From NCBI GenBank assembly GCA_002238555.1, contig MPMO01000002.1, positions 100,217-164,216 on the forward strand: a stretch of DNA of 64,000 nucleotides, given 5' to 3'. Both the position numbers and the translations under genes were made by a program. The notes beneath the pieces are model-generated. The model ran no database searches. It saw only the letters and a program-made list of their open reading frames with translations, and had not been told where the DNA came from. The stretch is from Caldilineaceae bacterium bin34 (GTDB taxonomy: Bacteria; Chloroflexota; Anaerolineae; Caldilineales; Caldilineaceae). Positions 1-9,452 of this stretch are shown here, piece by piece (the stretch's first letter is position 1; every line of letters starts with the position of its first letter).

Positions 1-120
1 GACGGCGGCGAGGCCGGCAATAGCCGCCAAACCCAGGTTCAACATGCTGTCGACCGGTTCGAGGGCAGACGGCGCAGTCCAGTCCCCATGAAATCCCGTC
101 CGGTATTCGTCCGTGGCCGG
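1..120 (-). other. Open reading frame running off the left edge (uncertain)
   Basis: The minus strand is open for 40 codons from just after a TGA at 121-123 to the window edge. The first in-frame ATG lies at 43-45. The conceptual peptide contains GFHGDWTAPSALEP followed by a hydrophobic LNLGLAAIAGLAA stretch. I cannot assign a family from this fragment. It follows the Gfo/Idh gene on the same strand, so it may be the next gene of that operon or a remnant. Confidence 0.25.
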
Positions 121-150
121 TCAGGCCGTGGGTCAAGGGCCATCGGATGT

Positions 151-1377
151 TCAGGGACGGGCCACCATGATGCCCATCATTGCCTCCGCGTCGTGGGGAT
201 CCACCCCGTGCTTGGCCTGCAGTTCGTCCCGCACCCGGCGTTCGGCTTCGATGTCCAGGTCCGCCAGGGGCAGCGGCAACTCCTCGCCGTTGCGCAGCAT
301 CGATTCCCGACACCCCACCTCCATCTCCATCGACATGACGGCATCCGCCGGGGTGAACTCGCAATGGTCCGAGCCGCGCACCTCGTTGGCGAAGTCCGTC
401 ACATGGGACGCGACCGAAGACAGGTAATAGGCCCTGGGATGGGAGACGGCCAGGAGATTGGGATTGCGGAACTCCACCAGGCCGCCGGGCAATTCGACCC
501 GGTCGCAGATCCACTGGTCGTCCTCCACCACGTGCTCAATCGGGAACACATGATCGTGCCGTGCTCCGTTTCTGAGCGCATCGTCGGAACACCAGCGAAC
601 CTCGCCCGCGCCGTGCCAGTGCTCCGTGGCCGCCCGCACAATCGCACCGCGGGCACCCGCCAGCTCCGTGTAGCCGGGACGCGGATAGCGGCCCAGCATG
701 CCCTTGATGTTTCCGGCCAGGTCCGTCACCAGCCGGTTGCCGGGAAAGCGGAAGAAGTGGCAGCGGAAGCCTTCATCCTCGTGGTACCGATGCGGGGCTT
801 CCCAATGCGGTTGCACCGGCATGCGATGGCTGACTGCCTGGGCCGTCTCGGGGTGGGCGCCGTAGAACGCCAGCCACCGGGAGTTGTTGTGGTACCCCGG
901 ATGGTCGTGCAGGCAAAGGATACGGCCGACAGGCCCGATAAACCCGGTTTGGTCAATCGCCTTGGCGATGCGATCGAAGTGGAAGCGAATAAAGTTCTCG
1001 CCCACCCGGAACTTCACTCCGTGCTCGTCCGCCTCCTGCACCATGTTGCGGGCCTGCCACAGCGTGCTGGCCATGCTGGTTTCGACCAGATGGTGGACGC
1101 CGGCCCGGGACAGGGTCACGGAGATGGCGTGGTGCACATCGATCGGCGCCACCACCAGGGCCGCCTCCACCAAGTCGGCCCCAATCAGTTCGTCCAGGGC
1201 ATAGAACGCGTGTGCGTCGACCGCATCCGCGTAGCGGTCCGCATGCTCCTTGATCGGATCACAGACGGCCACCACGTTCACCCAGGGGCGCAGGCTTTGG
1301 AACAGGCCCTGATAGATGGTCGAGGAGCGGTTGCCCGCTCCAATCACGGCGATGTCAACAGGTCTGTCGGGTGCCAT
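151..1377 (-). CDS. Gfo/Idh/MocA family oxidoreductase
   Basis: Probable NAD(P)-dependent sugar or cyclitol dehydrogenase, 408 residues. The N-terminus carries the Rossmann motif IAVIGAGNRSS at about residues 8-18. The rest fits the two-domain Gfo/Idh/MocA fold, but the usual EKP motif is replaced by VETSMAST, so its catalysis may be unusual. The ATG at 1377 is preferred to an upstream in-frame start because GGAGG lies about 8 bases before it. It is the last complete gene of a minus-strand operon with a binding protein, permeases, a DapA-like enzyme and a beta-propeller protein. That context suggests oxidation of an imported sugar acid or similar compound; the substrate is not determined. Confidence 0.85.
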   Translation of the reverse strand: MAPDRPVDIAVIGAGNRSSTIYQGLFQSLRPWVNVVAVCDPIKEHADRYADAVDAHAFYALDELIGADLVEAALVVAPIDVHHAISVTLSRAGVHHLVETSMASTLWQARNMVQEADEHGVKFRVGENFIRFHFDRIAKAIDQTGFIGPVGRILCLHDHPGYHNNSRWLAFYGAHPETAQAVSHRMPVQPHWEAPHRYHEDEGFRCHFFRFPGNRLVTDLAGNIKGMLGRYPRPGYTELAGARGAIVRAATEHWHGAGEVRWCSDDALRNGARHDHVFPIEHVVEDDQWICDRVELPGGLVEFRNPNLLAVSHPRAYYLSSVASHVTDFANEVRGSDHCEFTPADAVMSMEMEVGCRESMLRNGEELPLPLADLDIEAERRVRDELQAKHGVDPHDAEAMMGIMVARP

Positions 1378-1464
1378 CACGGCAAGCCTCCCTGGCCGGC
1401 GTGGATTGGGCTGGGTCCGCTGTTCAGGCAACCGCCGGACCGGGTTGCCGGATGGGACGGGTGA

Positions 1465-2553
1465 TCAGGCCGGCAGGGCCACCTCGTACACCTGTGCATG
1501 GCCCGACGCATCGCTGGTGTAAATCACGTGCCGCCCATCCGGCGAGAAGGACGGATGGGGATGGGTGTGCTGCGGTGCGTACACGGCAATGGGACCGTCC
1601 TCGTAGGGAAACGGACCGTTCCAGTGGTCGCCCAGGCTGCTGGCCTGCGGCCGGCACAGGAGGCAGGGCTCGCCCGTGCCGTCGAGCGGATTGAACACTT
1701 GGATGCCGATATCCGGGAAATTGGTGTCGGCGACCATGCGCCGTCCATCGGGCGACGCGATCGCGTGCCAGGCATTGAAGGAGGTGACGGATCGCACTGC
1801 GCCCGTGTCCACGTGCACGGCCTGCATGCCCTTGGGCCAGTCCACAAACCCCACCTCCCGCGTGCCCGGGATCCAGGCCTCGTGGGTGATCCACTGGCCC
1901 GGCGAACGTTCGTACAGACGGCGATTGTCGGTTCCGTCGCGCCGAATCAGCCACACGCGATCCTTGAGCGGTCCCGCATAGAAGAGCAGGTCCGGATCAT
2001 CGGGGCAGAACTGCATGTGGGACACGTCGTCCCGCCGCAGGATTACCTCGTGGGTTCCGGCTTCAACATCGACAACCGCGATGCAGGCATCGTCCCCGTC
2101 CTTGAAACGCACGGCCCAATAGCGGTCGCAGCGGCTGAGGGCGGTCGTGCCCATGGCGGCTGCCACCATGCCCTCATCCCGCATCAACAGGCCAGCGAAG
2201 TCGATCAGCTGCTCCTCGGCAAACGTCTCCGTGTGGACGCGCCAGCCGCCGCTGCCGGTGGTGAAATAAATCCAGTTCCCGTCGTGGGACGGATGGATGG
2301 AAAAATCGGCCACGTCGTTGCGGTCCGTGAGCTGCACCAGATCGCCGGCGGCGCGATCCTCCACAAATATCTGCGGCGCACCCCCGCGTTCCGAGGTGAA
2401 CAGGGTCCAGCGCATGGCATCGTCATAGGCAGGCACCAGGAAGAACGGCTGGTGGTGGATCGACGGATGCGACGTGATCTGCCTAATTTCCACCTGCGTG
2501 GCCTCGTCCCGGAATGTTCGGGACTCGGCAGGCAGCCGGCCGCCCTTGGTCAT
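1465..2553 (-). CDS. Oligogalacturonate lyase-like beta-propeller protein
   Basis: Protein of 362 residues resembling the oligogalacturonide lyase / PD40 (TolB-like) beta-propeller family. Repeated blades are visible, for example IHPSHDGNWIYFTT, IASPDGRRMVADT and a C-terminal HPHPSFSPDGRHVIYTSD. The N-terminal TSHPSIHHQPFFLVPAYDD resembles the start of oligogalacturonate lyases, which cleave short pectin fragments. No signal peptide is seen, so it is probably cytoplasmic. GGGAG lies 5 bases before the ATG. It sits 22 bases after the DapA-like gene and is probably co-transcribed. Lyase activity is inferred from family resemblance; a non-enzymatic propeller is possible. Confidence 0.7.
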   Translation of the reverse strand: MTKGGRLPAESRTFRDEATQVEIRQITSHPSIHHQPFFLVPAYDDAMRWTLFTSERGGAPQIFVEDRAAGDLVQLTDRNDVADFSIHPSHDGNWIYFTTGSGGWRVHTETFAEEQLIDFAGLLMRDEGMVAAAMGTTALSRCDRYWAVRFKDGDDACIAVVDVEAGTHEVILRRDDVSHMQFCPDDPDLLFYAGPLKDRVWLIRRDGTDNRRLYERSPGQWITHEAWIPGTREVGFVDWPKGMQAVHVDTGAVRSVTSFNAWHAIASPDGRRMVADTNFPDIGIQVFNPLDGTGEPCLLCRPQASSLGDHWNGPFPYEDGPIAVYAPQHTHPHPSFSPDGRHVIYTSDASGHAQVYEVALPA

Positions 2554-2575
2554 AATGCTCCCTTCCCCGACCCGA

Positions 2576-3562
2576 TTAGCCTACGGCCAGCACCGAAGCC
2601 TCAACTTCCTGGAGCAGCCCGCGGGCACCGTACCACGCGTCGAAGCCGGACTCCGCCAGGTCGTCCCGGATGCGCTGGATGTCGGCCTCGTCCAGCGGCC
2701 GCAGCGGAGGCCTGACCGTGGTCGAGGGAAAGCGGCCCTGCAGGTGCATCGCCATCTTCATGCGCTGATGAGCGTCCGAAGAGGGTTCGCCGAACCGGTA
2801 GACCGCCTTGTTCAGCCGGTACACCACCTCCTGGGTGGCATAGGCGCGTTCGTAGTCGCCGGACAGGGCCGCGTGGACCAGATCGACGATGAGTTCCGGA
2901 ACGAAACCGGCAAACCCCACCAGCGCGCCGTCCGCGCCCGCCAGGAGCGATGCCAACAGGTATTCATCGTGGCAGGACAGCAGCGGCACGTCCGGGGCGT
3001 GCTCCTTGAGCACCCGATGCTCGTGTCCCAGGCGCGCCATGTCGCGGGTCCCCATCTTGATGGCCACGACCTCGTCGATATCGGTCAGCGCCAGCATTTC
3101 CTCAAGGGTGTAGGTGGCCTTGGTCCATTGGGGGTATTGATGGACGATGATGGGCACACCGGTCGCCACAGCCACATCCTCGAAGTAGCCCACGGCGGTG
3201 GTCGACGTGCGCCCGAAGCGCAGCCAATGGTGCGCCGGCATCAAGAGAATGGCATCGGCCCCCGCTTCCCTGGCCGCCTCCGTATGGTCAATGGCCTCGA
3301 AGCTGCCTTCACAGCAAATGCCCGAGATCACCTTGCAGTCGCCGGCGACCTCCTTCATGAGCCGCACAACCTCCGCCCGTTCCTCCGGCCTCAGCCCCAT
3401 GACCTCGCCGGTGTGTCCGTTGCAGACCAGTCCCTTCAGGTTGGGCACCGAAGCCAGGTAGCGGGTATAGGCCTGCAAGGCCTCGGCATCGATGTCGTAG
3501 AAGTGCGGTTCGAAGGGACAGAGTGTGGCGGCGAAGACGCCGCTCCAGGGGTGTTCAAACAC
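2576..3562 (-). CDS. Dihydrodipicolinate synthase family (DapA/NanA-like) aldolase or lyase
   Basis: Class I aldolase-family TIM barrel, 328 residues. The family signature GHTGE occurs near residue 50, the Tyr region IIVHQYPQW near 155, and the Schiff-base lysine in VAIKMGTRD near 185. I chose GTG at 3560-3562 because AAGGAG precedes it by 7 bases and the longer frame adds only a proline-rich, unconserved tail. In catabolic operons such proteins usually split or dehydrate 2-keto-3-deoxy sugar acids rather than make lysine. The neighbouring transporter and oxidoreductase support a catabolic role. The substrate is inferred only. Confidence 0.85.
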   Translation of the reverse strand: MFEHPWSGVFAATLCPFEPHFYDIDAEALQAYTRYLASVPNLKGLVCNGHTGEVMGLRPEERAEVVRLMKEVAGDCKVISGICCEGSFEAIDHTEAAREAGADAILLMPAHHWLRFGRTSTTAVGYFEDVAVATGVPIIVHQYPQWTKATYTLEEMLALTDIDEVVAIKMGTRDMARLGHEHRVLKEHAPDVPLLSCHDEYLLASLLAGADGALVGFAGFVPELIVDLVHAALSGDYERAYATQEVVYRLNKAVYRFGEPSSDAHQRMKMAMHLQGRFPSTTVRPPLRPLDEADIQRIRDDLAESGFDAWYGARGLLQEVEASVLAVG

Positions 3563-3610
3563 GGAATTGCTCCTTGGTCTTGGGTCGGATGGCGGCCGAC
3601 CCGGCACGGG

Positions 3611-4591
3611 TCACTTCTTGATTACCTGCCGCGGGTTGAGGGCATCGTTGAGCCCATCACCGAGGAAGGTGAACGCGAATACGATAACCCCAATCGTGGC
3701 TGCCGGAATGATCATCAGGTGGGGGAAGGAAATCCAGAGGCTGAAGCTGTCGCTCAGCATGGAGCCCCAGCTGGCGTTGGGCGGCTGCACACCGATGCCC
3801 AGGAAGCTCAAGCCGGATTCCAGCGTGATGGCCCCGCCCACGCCGGCGGTCACGATCACGATGATGGGACCGATGGCGTTGGGAATGATGTAGTGGGTCA
3901 GGATGCGGCGTTCGTCGACGCCAATGGCCCGCGCCGCCTCGACATAGAGGGTCTCGCGCACCGACAGCACCTGGCCGCGCAGCAGCCTGGCGAACCCGGG
4001 CCAGCTGATGAAGGCCAGCGCCCCGAACACCAGCACGAAGTCCAGCCACAGGGTGTCGAGGTAGAAGGGATTCTTGGTCTGTATGTACATGTCGTCAAAC
4101 CAGGCCGCAATCGGCCGCTTCAGCGCCGTGTTCATGAGCATGGCCAGCAGCAGGCCCGGCACGGACATGGTCACGTCCGTCAGCCACATCAGGAATTCGT
4201 CCGCCAAACCCCGTACGTAACCGGCGATTCCGCCCAGTACGATGCCGATGAGAAGGGAGATGGCGGTGGTGAAAAAGCCCACGAACGCAGCCGTGCGCGC
4301 TCCGTGCAGCAGACGCGACAGAATATCCCGGCCCAGGGCATCCGTCCCCAGCCAATGCTGGGCAGTCGGCTTGGCCAGGGCGTTGTCGATTTCCTGCTCC
4401 AGAAAGTCGTAGGGGGTTATGTAGGGTCCCACCAACCCCGCCAGGATGAACAGGACCACCACGATCAGGCCCAGGGTCGCCAGGCGGTTCAGGAACAGCC
4501 GGTGCAGGGCCTCCTTCCAGAGGTTCCGCCGCGCCACCTCCTCGGGCCGGGACAGGGACGTCAGGCGTTCGCTGGGGGCCGTGGCAGCCAT
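3611..4591 (-). CDS. ABC transporter permease, DppC/OppC type
   Basis: Inner-membrane permease of a peptide/opine/nickel (type 5) ABC importer, 326 residues. It has an N-terminal cytoplasmic tail, a first membrane helix near residues 36-56, the family motif GTDALGRDILSRLLHGAR, and the EAA loop EAARAIGVDERRILTHYIIP that contacts the ATPase. It begins 12 bases after the DppB-type gene ends. No cognate DppD/DppF ATPase genes are present in this operon, so ATPase subunits must come from elsewhere. The ligand is unknown; the surrounding enzymes point to an oligosaccharide or sugar acid as readily as a peptide. Confidence 0.93.
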   Translation of the reverse strand: MAATAPSERLTSLSRPEEVARRNLWKEALHRLFLNRLATLGLIVVVLFILAGLVGPYITPYDFLEQEIDNALAKPTAQHWLGTDALGRDILSRLLHGARTAAFVGFFTTAISLLIGIVLGGIAGYVRGLADEFLMWLTDVTMSVPGLLLAMLMNTALKRPIAAWFDDMYIQTKNPFYLDTLWLDFVLVFGALAFISWPGFARLLRGQVLSVRETLYVEAARAIGVDERRILTHYIIPNAIGPIIVIVTAGVGGAITLESGLSFLGIGVQPPNASWGSMLSDSFSLWISFPHLMIIPAATIGVIVFAFTFLGDGLNDALNPRQVIKK

Positions 4592-4603
4592 GGGTCCGGT
4601 CGC

Positions 4604-5548
4604 CTAGCGGGTGATGCGCGGATCCAGCAGGGGGTAGGCCAGGTCCACCAGCATGTTGCCCACCATCACGATCAGGGCGCCGATGAACACGGTGGCCATG
4701 ATCACCGGGTAGTCGACGGTGCGCAGGGCCGTGATGGCGATGTGGCCAAAGCCGGGGATGTTGAAGATGAGTTCGATGAACAGGGCGCCGTTGACCAGGC
4801 CGATCATGATCAGGCCCACGGAGGTCAGGACCGGGATGAGGACGGGCCGCAGCATATGCCGAAAGATCACCAGGCGGCTGGTCAGGCCCTTGGCCCGTGC
4901 CGTGCGGATGTAGTCCTGGGACAGGGTATCCAGCATCGCGGCGCGGGTCTGCCGAATGACGGTCGGCATGGCACCGAAACTCAGCACGATTATGGGCAGG
5001 ACCACCTGGCCATGGAACAGGCCCTTCCAGCCGTAGGGTACGTCCATGATACCGACGACCACGACCAGGAACCAGAGCAGGAGCGGGGTTATGACAAAGA
5101 TGGGCACCGCGTTGATGAACACGATGAACCCGACGATGAACTGATCCACCACGCTGTTGTGGCGCAGGGCCGCCCACACCCCCAGCGGAATGCCCACGAT
5201 CACCATGAACAGGACGGCGGCAACACCAATTTGCATCGAAATGGGCAGGCGGACCTGCACCATGCGGTTGACCGGTCGCTTTTCCCGGATGGAAAAGCCC
5301 AGATCGCCGACGGCCAGTTTGGCGAGGTAGCGCCGGAACTGCTCCGGAAAGGGCTGGTCGATGCCGTACTTCTTGCGCAACGCCTCCAGCACGTCCTCCT
5401 CGAGCACGAGGCTGCCCTGCTCCTGATCGAGGAACATGCGCTTGATGGGATCCCCCGCGCCATAGAACATCATGGCGTAGGAGACAAAGAGGATGAGCAG
5501 CAGGCCGCTGCCCCAGCGCACCACGCGCGTGAGCAGATATACGGTCAT
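4604..5548 (-). CDS. ABC transporter permease, DppB/OppB type
   Basis: Partner permease of the type 5 importer, 314 residues. It starts with the family N-terminus (YLLTRVVRWGSGLLLILFVSY, one helix), followed by a periplasmic region and five further hydrophobic helices. The EAA-like segment DYIRTARAKGLTSRLVIFRH lies near residue 215. It forms the heterodimeric channel with the DppC-type protein encoded 12 bases downstream. The upstream 106 bases contain a strong hairpin after the binding-protein gene. No clear Shine-Dalgarno site precedes the ATG, consistent with lower translation than the binding protein. Confidence 0.93.
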   Translation of the reverse strand: MTVYLLTRVVRWGSGLLLILFVSYAMMFYGAGDPIKRMFLDQEQGSLVLEEDVLEALRKKYGIDQPFPEQFRRYLAKLAVGDLGFSIREKRPVNRMVQVRLPISMQIGVAAVLFMVIVGIPLGVWAALRHNSVVDQFIVGFIVFINAVPIFVITPLLLWFLVVVVGIMDVPYGWKGLFHGQVVLPIIVLSFGAMPTVIRQTRAAMLDTLSQDYIRTARAKGLTSRLVIFRHMLRPVLIPVLTSVGLIMIGLVNGALFIELIFNIPGFGHIAITALRTVDYPVIMATVFIGALIVMVGNMLVDLAYPLLDPRITR

Positions 5549-5600
5549 GCGATGCGGCCCAGAATCAAATCAATACCGAGCAATCCACACAATTCGCTGG

Positions 5601-5639
5601 GCCAATCCCGGACACGGTTGAACCGTGTCCGGGATTGGC
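5601..5639 (-). terminator. Perfect 17-bp hairpin between binding-protein and permease genes
   Basis: Positions 5601-5617 and 5623-5639 are perfect reverse complements with a TTGAA loop. The hairpin starts 15 bases after the stop codon of the substrate-binding protein. No T-tract follows on the minus strand, so it is more likely a partial terminator or an mRNA 3'-end stabiliser than a full intrinsic terminator. Such intercistronic hairpins are known to raise binding protein over permease levels. Confidence 0.75.
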
Positions 5640-5654
5640 GACAAGTGGGGAAGT

Positions 5655-7325
5655 CTACTGCTCCCGCATGTAGATGCGCCAGGGGGCGATCAGGCCCACA
5701 TCGGGACCGCGCTCGAAGTTGGCCACTTCCTCACCCACGTTGCCGTAGCCTTCGGGAATGCCGAAGAACATGCCGACATGGTCCGCCATGAAGAGTTCCT
5801 GGGCGGCGCGGGTGTTCTCGCACCGGCCCGGATCGTCGGGCGACAGGGCCTGGGCGGCCTCAATCAGGGCGTCCACCTCAGGGTTGTTGTAACCCTTGAG
5901 CATCGAACCGCGGGCGATGGGACCCCCGCTGTGCATGCCCACCCAGGCGTAGGTCGCGCCGTCGGGGAAGCGGATGACCACGTCGTCGCGGGACAGGTTG
6001 ACCAGTTCGGCATCCTCGCCGAACTCGTCCGGACGCGTCTTGAACTCAATGTTCGTGATGCCCAGGTTCTGGCGCCACATTTCCATGACGGCCTCCAGGG
6101 CCCGGTTCAGGGTCGGCGCGGAGGCCCGGGGGGTGACCCGCAGCTTGGGCAGGTTCTCGGCGCTGCCGTAGCTGGACTCCGCCAAGGCCGCCCTGGCCGC
6201 CTCGGGATCGTAGTCGTCGCTCCAGTTGTTGTCGGGATCCCAGCAGCTCACGTTGGGGTCGAGGAGCTGGGTCGGCAGAACCGCGTTGCCTTCGGGGAAG
6301 GCGGCCTTGTGGACCGCGGCCATGTCGACCGCCAGGAACAGGGCTTCCCGGACCTTGGGATCGCTGGTCGGCTCAACCTGATCCGTGATCCAGAAGGAAT
6401 TGAAGCCAATGGACTTTGTCGTCCGGAAGTAGTCGGGATGGGCGGCCCGCAGTGCCGGCGGCAGTCCGGTCATGACGGAATTGACCTGGTCGTTCTGCAC
6501 CATCGTGGCCGCGGTGTTCTGGTCCGTTACGAACATGAACTCGATGCGGTCCAGGTACGGCCCTTCGTCCATCCACCAGTTGGGGTTGGGCTCCATCGTG
6601 GCCACGCCCAGATCCGGGTCGTACTCGGTGAGCATGTAGGGACCGCTGACGGCGGGTTCGTTCTCGGGCAGCCAGAAGGTGCTCAGGTTCTCGTCCGTCA
6701 CGTCGTCGATCTTGATCGGATTCGTGTGCGTGGTGGCAATACGCCAGTGGAAAATGGAATCGGCCACCTCAAGGGTTGCCTGCACGGTGCTGTCGTCGAG
6801 CGCCGCCAGACCTGAGATGGTGTCAGCCTCGTCGGCGCGGGCTGCGGCGAAGCCTTGCACATTGCCGATGTACTGCGGAATGCGGCCATGCTCCGTGAGG
6901 GGATCGGCCATGCGGTTCCAGGTTCCAATTACCTGCTGGGCCGTAATGGGAGTGCCGTCGGACCATTGGGCCCGGGGGTCTACGGTGAAGGTCCAGACCG
7001 TGTCGCCTTCACTGGCCACCGCGCTGTTGAACACGCCGTAGCTCAGGTTGCCGTCCACATCGAAGAAGAGCGGGGGCACGTACAGGAGGGGCATCCAACT
7101 CTGGTGGTCGCCACCGCCAGACATCGGATAGAAGGTAAAGCTATTCGCCCCGGTCGACCCGGTGGCGATGCGCAGCACCTGTTCGTCGGCGGCATCATCC
7201 GGAAGCATCGATGCTTCCTCCGCCATCATGTCGTCGTCCATGTCGGCCGGCGCGGCGGCAGGGGCACACGCCGCCAGCACGACCATCAGGATGGCCAACA
7301 GGCCAAGGATCTTCAACAACCTCAT
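5655..7325 (-). CDS. Lipoprotein substrate-binding protein of a type 5 ABC importer
   Basis: Extracytoplasmic solute-binding protein family 5, about 556 residues. A lipoprotein signal (MRLLKILGLLAILMVV, lipobox LAAC at about residues 17-20) is followed by an acidic, Asp/Met-rich linker. The body contains WSDGTPITAQQVIGTWNRM, the family hallmark, and ends with R-x-W-R-I-Y. I chose ATG at 7325 because AGGAG lies 8 bases upstream; a GTG three codons earlier is too close to that site. It is the first gene of the operon, and its promoter must lie in 7326-7578, shared with the divergent beta-propeller gene. Ligand unknown. Confidence 0.92.
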   Translation of the reverse strand: MRLLKILGLLAILMVVLAACAPAAAPADMDDDMMAEEASMLPDDAADEQVLRIATGSTGANSFTFYPMSGGGDHQSWMPLLYVPPLFFDVDGNLSYGVFNSAVASEGDTVWTFTVDPRAQWSDGTPITAQQVIGTWNRMADPLTEHGRIPQYIGNVQGFAAARADEADTISGLAALDDSTVQATLEVADSIFHWRIATTHTNPIKIDDVTDENLSTFWLPENEPAVSGPYMLTEYDPDLGVATMEPNPNWWMDEGPYLDRIEFMFVTDQNTAATMVQNDQVNSVMTGLPPALRAAHPDYFRTTKSIGFNSFWITDQVEPTSDPKVREALFLAVDMAAVHKAAFPEGNAVLPTQLLDPNVSCWDPDNNWSDDYDPEAARAALAESSYGSAENLPKLRVTPRASAPTLNRALEAVMEMWRQNLGITNIEFKTRPDEFGEDAELVNLSRDDVVIRFPDGATYAWVGMHSGGPIARGSMLKGYNNPEVDALIEAAQALSPDDPGRCENTRAAQELFMADHVGMFFGIPEGYGNVGEEVANFERGPDVGLIAPWRIYMREQ

Positions 7326-7578
7326 AGGTGTCACTCCTGTGAATATGCAGTTGGGTACCGATTGGTGGATTCAGCGTAGCACAAGCGCGAAATCAAAATC
7401 CAAACGGACTTGACGCTGCGGGATTGGCACTCGGCGGCGCGGGCCGGCCGGTACAGTTGGACGCGGCATTTCGGCGCGGGACTGGACCGCGTGCGACCGC
7501 CACAGGTCACCGGGTTGATGCTGGTCGCAACTTCCCCGACCGAGCCCAACACCCGACGAAATCCCCGAGGAGAGAATT

Positions 7579-9162
7579 ATGGTTACAGAACTACCCAACG
7601 GAATCAGACTTCCCAACCCTTGGCCACCCCGAACCATAGGCCCGGGATCCGATCCCCTGCCGGTCCCCTATCTTGCCAATCCGCCGGAGGTGTTGCCCAT
7701 CGACACCGGCAGGCAACTGTTCGTCGACGACTTCCTCATCGAGCACACCACGCTGCGCCGTACGTACCATGCGGCCCGCATGCATCCGGCTTCACCGGTG
7801 TTGTGGCCCCAAACCGCCCTGGAACTCAACCACGGCCACTGTCCGGTGGCGGCCCCCTTCAACGACGGCGCGTGGTACGACCCCGAGGATGGCCTGTTCA
7901 AGCTGTGGTACCAAGCAGGCTGGTTTGACGGAACAGCCCTGGCCGTCAGCGAGGACGGGTTGGACTGGCACCGACCCGACTTCGACGTGGTTCCCGGAAC
8001 CAACGCCGTCATCCGCAACCCGAAGGCCCATCGGCGGGACGGGGCACTGGTCTGGCTGGATGCAAATGCCGAATCAGCCTCCCGCTACAAAATGTTTATC
8101 TACTGGCGCTGGCCGGGAGGGCAGGCCGGCCACGTCTATCGGTCTCCGGACGGTATCCACTGGCAGGACTTGGGCGCCACCTCGCAGTGCGGGGACAATT
8201 CCAGCTTCTTCCACAACCCCTTCCGCGACCGGTGGGTGTTCAGCATCAGGGAAAGCTGGAACTGGCGGGCGCGCTCCTATCACGAACACGAAGACTTTGT
8301 GGCGGCATCCCGCTGGCAGGACGGGGAACAGGTCCGTTGGACACGGACGGATCGGTTGGATCAACCCGATCGCTTCCTGGGTTTGAGGACCCAGCTCTAC
8401 GACATCAACGCAGTGGCCTACGAAAGCATTCTGCTGGGGGCCCTGGCCATCTTCCACGGCCCGGAGAACCCGGATGCGGCGCGTCTGGGCAGGCCCAAGA
8501 TCAACGATATCCAGCTGGCCTACAGCAGGGACGGATTCCACTGGCACCGCCCACACCGGGAAGCCTTCATCGCGTCCAGCCGGCACTGGGGCGACTGGAA
8601 CTACGGCTACATCCACGCGGCAGGCGGCCTCTGCCTGGTAATGGACGACGAGCTCTGGTTCTACTTCGGGGCCTTCTCAGGTCAAGGATCGGTCCTGGAG
8701 CCCGGTGAAACCGGCGCATTCGAGCAGGAAAACGCGATGTATGCCGGCGGCTCCACCGGATTGGCCACACTGCGCCGGGACGGATTTGCATCCATGGATG
8801 CCGGAACGGAGCAAGGGGTGCTGTCCACCCGACCCGTTCGCTTCTCGGGCAACCGCCTCTTTGTCAATGTCGATTGCCCGGAAGGTGAACTGAGAGTGGA
8901 GGTCGTTGACGAGCAAGGAGACGCCATTCAGCCGTTCACGGCCAGTCTGTGCCGTCCTGTCATCGGGAACAGTACCAAGGCCGAAGTGGTTTGGAGAGAT
9001 GGTGGGGACCTGTCGGCCATAATCGGCCGGCCGGTGCAGTTCCGGTTCCTGCTGCGCCAGGGCAGCCTCTACTCATTCTGGGTTAGCGAAAGTTCCGACG
9101 GTCGCAGCAACGGTTATCTGGCTGCCTGTGGACCCAATCATGTCGGCCAACAGGACTGTTGA
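7579..9162 (+). CDS. GH32-like five-bladed beta-propeller protein, putative glycosidase
   Basis: Protein of 527 residues with a strong site AGGAG 6 bases before the ATG. It shows the N-terminal RQLFVDDFLIEHT segment and repeated SxDGxxWHRP blades (EDGLDWHRPD, SPDGIHWQDL, SRDGFHWHRP) typical of uncharacterised proteins related to glycoside hydrolase families 32/43. No signal peptide is seen. It is divergent from the ABC import operon across 253 bases that must hold both promoters, so co-regulation is likely. Catalytic residues cannot be assigned with confidence. It may be an intracellular glycosidase acting on the imported compound. Confidence 0.65.
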   Translation: MVTELPNGIRLPNPWPPRTIGPGSDPLPVPYLANPPEVLPIDTGRQLFVDDFLIEHTTLRRTYHAARMHPASPVLWPQTALELNHGHCPVAAPFNDGAWYDPEDGLFKLWYQAGWFDGTALAVSEDGLDWHRPDFDVVPGTNAVIRNPKAHRRDGALVWLDANAESASRYKMFIYWRWPGGQAGHVYRSPDGIHWQDLGATSQCGDNSSFFHNPFRDRWVFSIRESWNWRARSYHEHEDFVAASRWQDGEQVRWTRTDRLDQPDRFLGLRTQLYDINAVAYESILLGALAIFHGPENPDAARLGRPKINDIQLAYSRDGFHWHRPHREAFIASSRHWGDWNYGYIHAAGGLCLVMDDELWFYFGAFSGQGSVLEPGETGAFEQENAMYAGGSTGLATLRRDGFASMDAGTEQGVLSTRPVRFSGNRLFVNVDCPEGELRVEVVDEQGDAIQPFTASLCRPVIGNSTKAEVVWRDGGDLSAIIGRPVQFRFLLRQGSLYSFWVSESSDGRSNGYLAACGPNHVGQQDC

Positions 9163-9452
9163 AGTCCCAGATCCCACCTGTTCCGACTTTGGGTTGATGA
9201 GAATAACCCTCACGACAGGCGATTGGAATGGTTCGGCTGTCCTCCCTCTCCGGCAGGCGTCCGGACATGAGCTGATCCCAAGTTCCGTGCCCGACCAAGG
9301 GTTGCGACCATCCAACAATCTGGTTGGTCGGGCGCCCTTGATGCCGACTAGCCATGGTCATGGTCAACAACATGGTCACTTTGTGTACACTGTGCCTGAA
9401 TTGGGATTAACATCTACCGGTTTCGCGATCCCCTAATTTGTTGGTGTCCAAC

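Noticed and set aside
2474..5791. Plus-strand open frame of 1105 codons opposite the ABC operon
   Set aside because: It is antisense to four well-supported genes, has His/Gln/Gly-rich composition typical of the reverse frame of GC-rich genes, and no ribosome site or domain.
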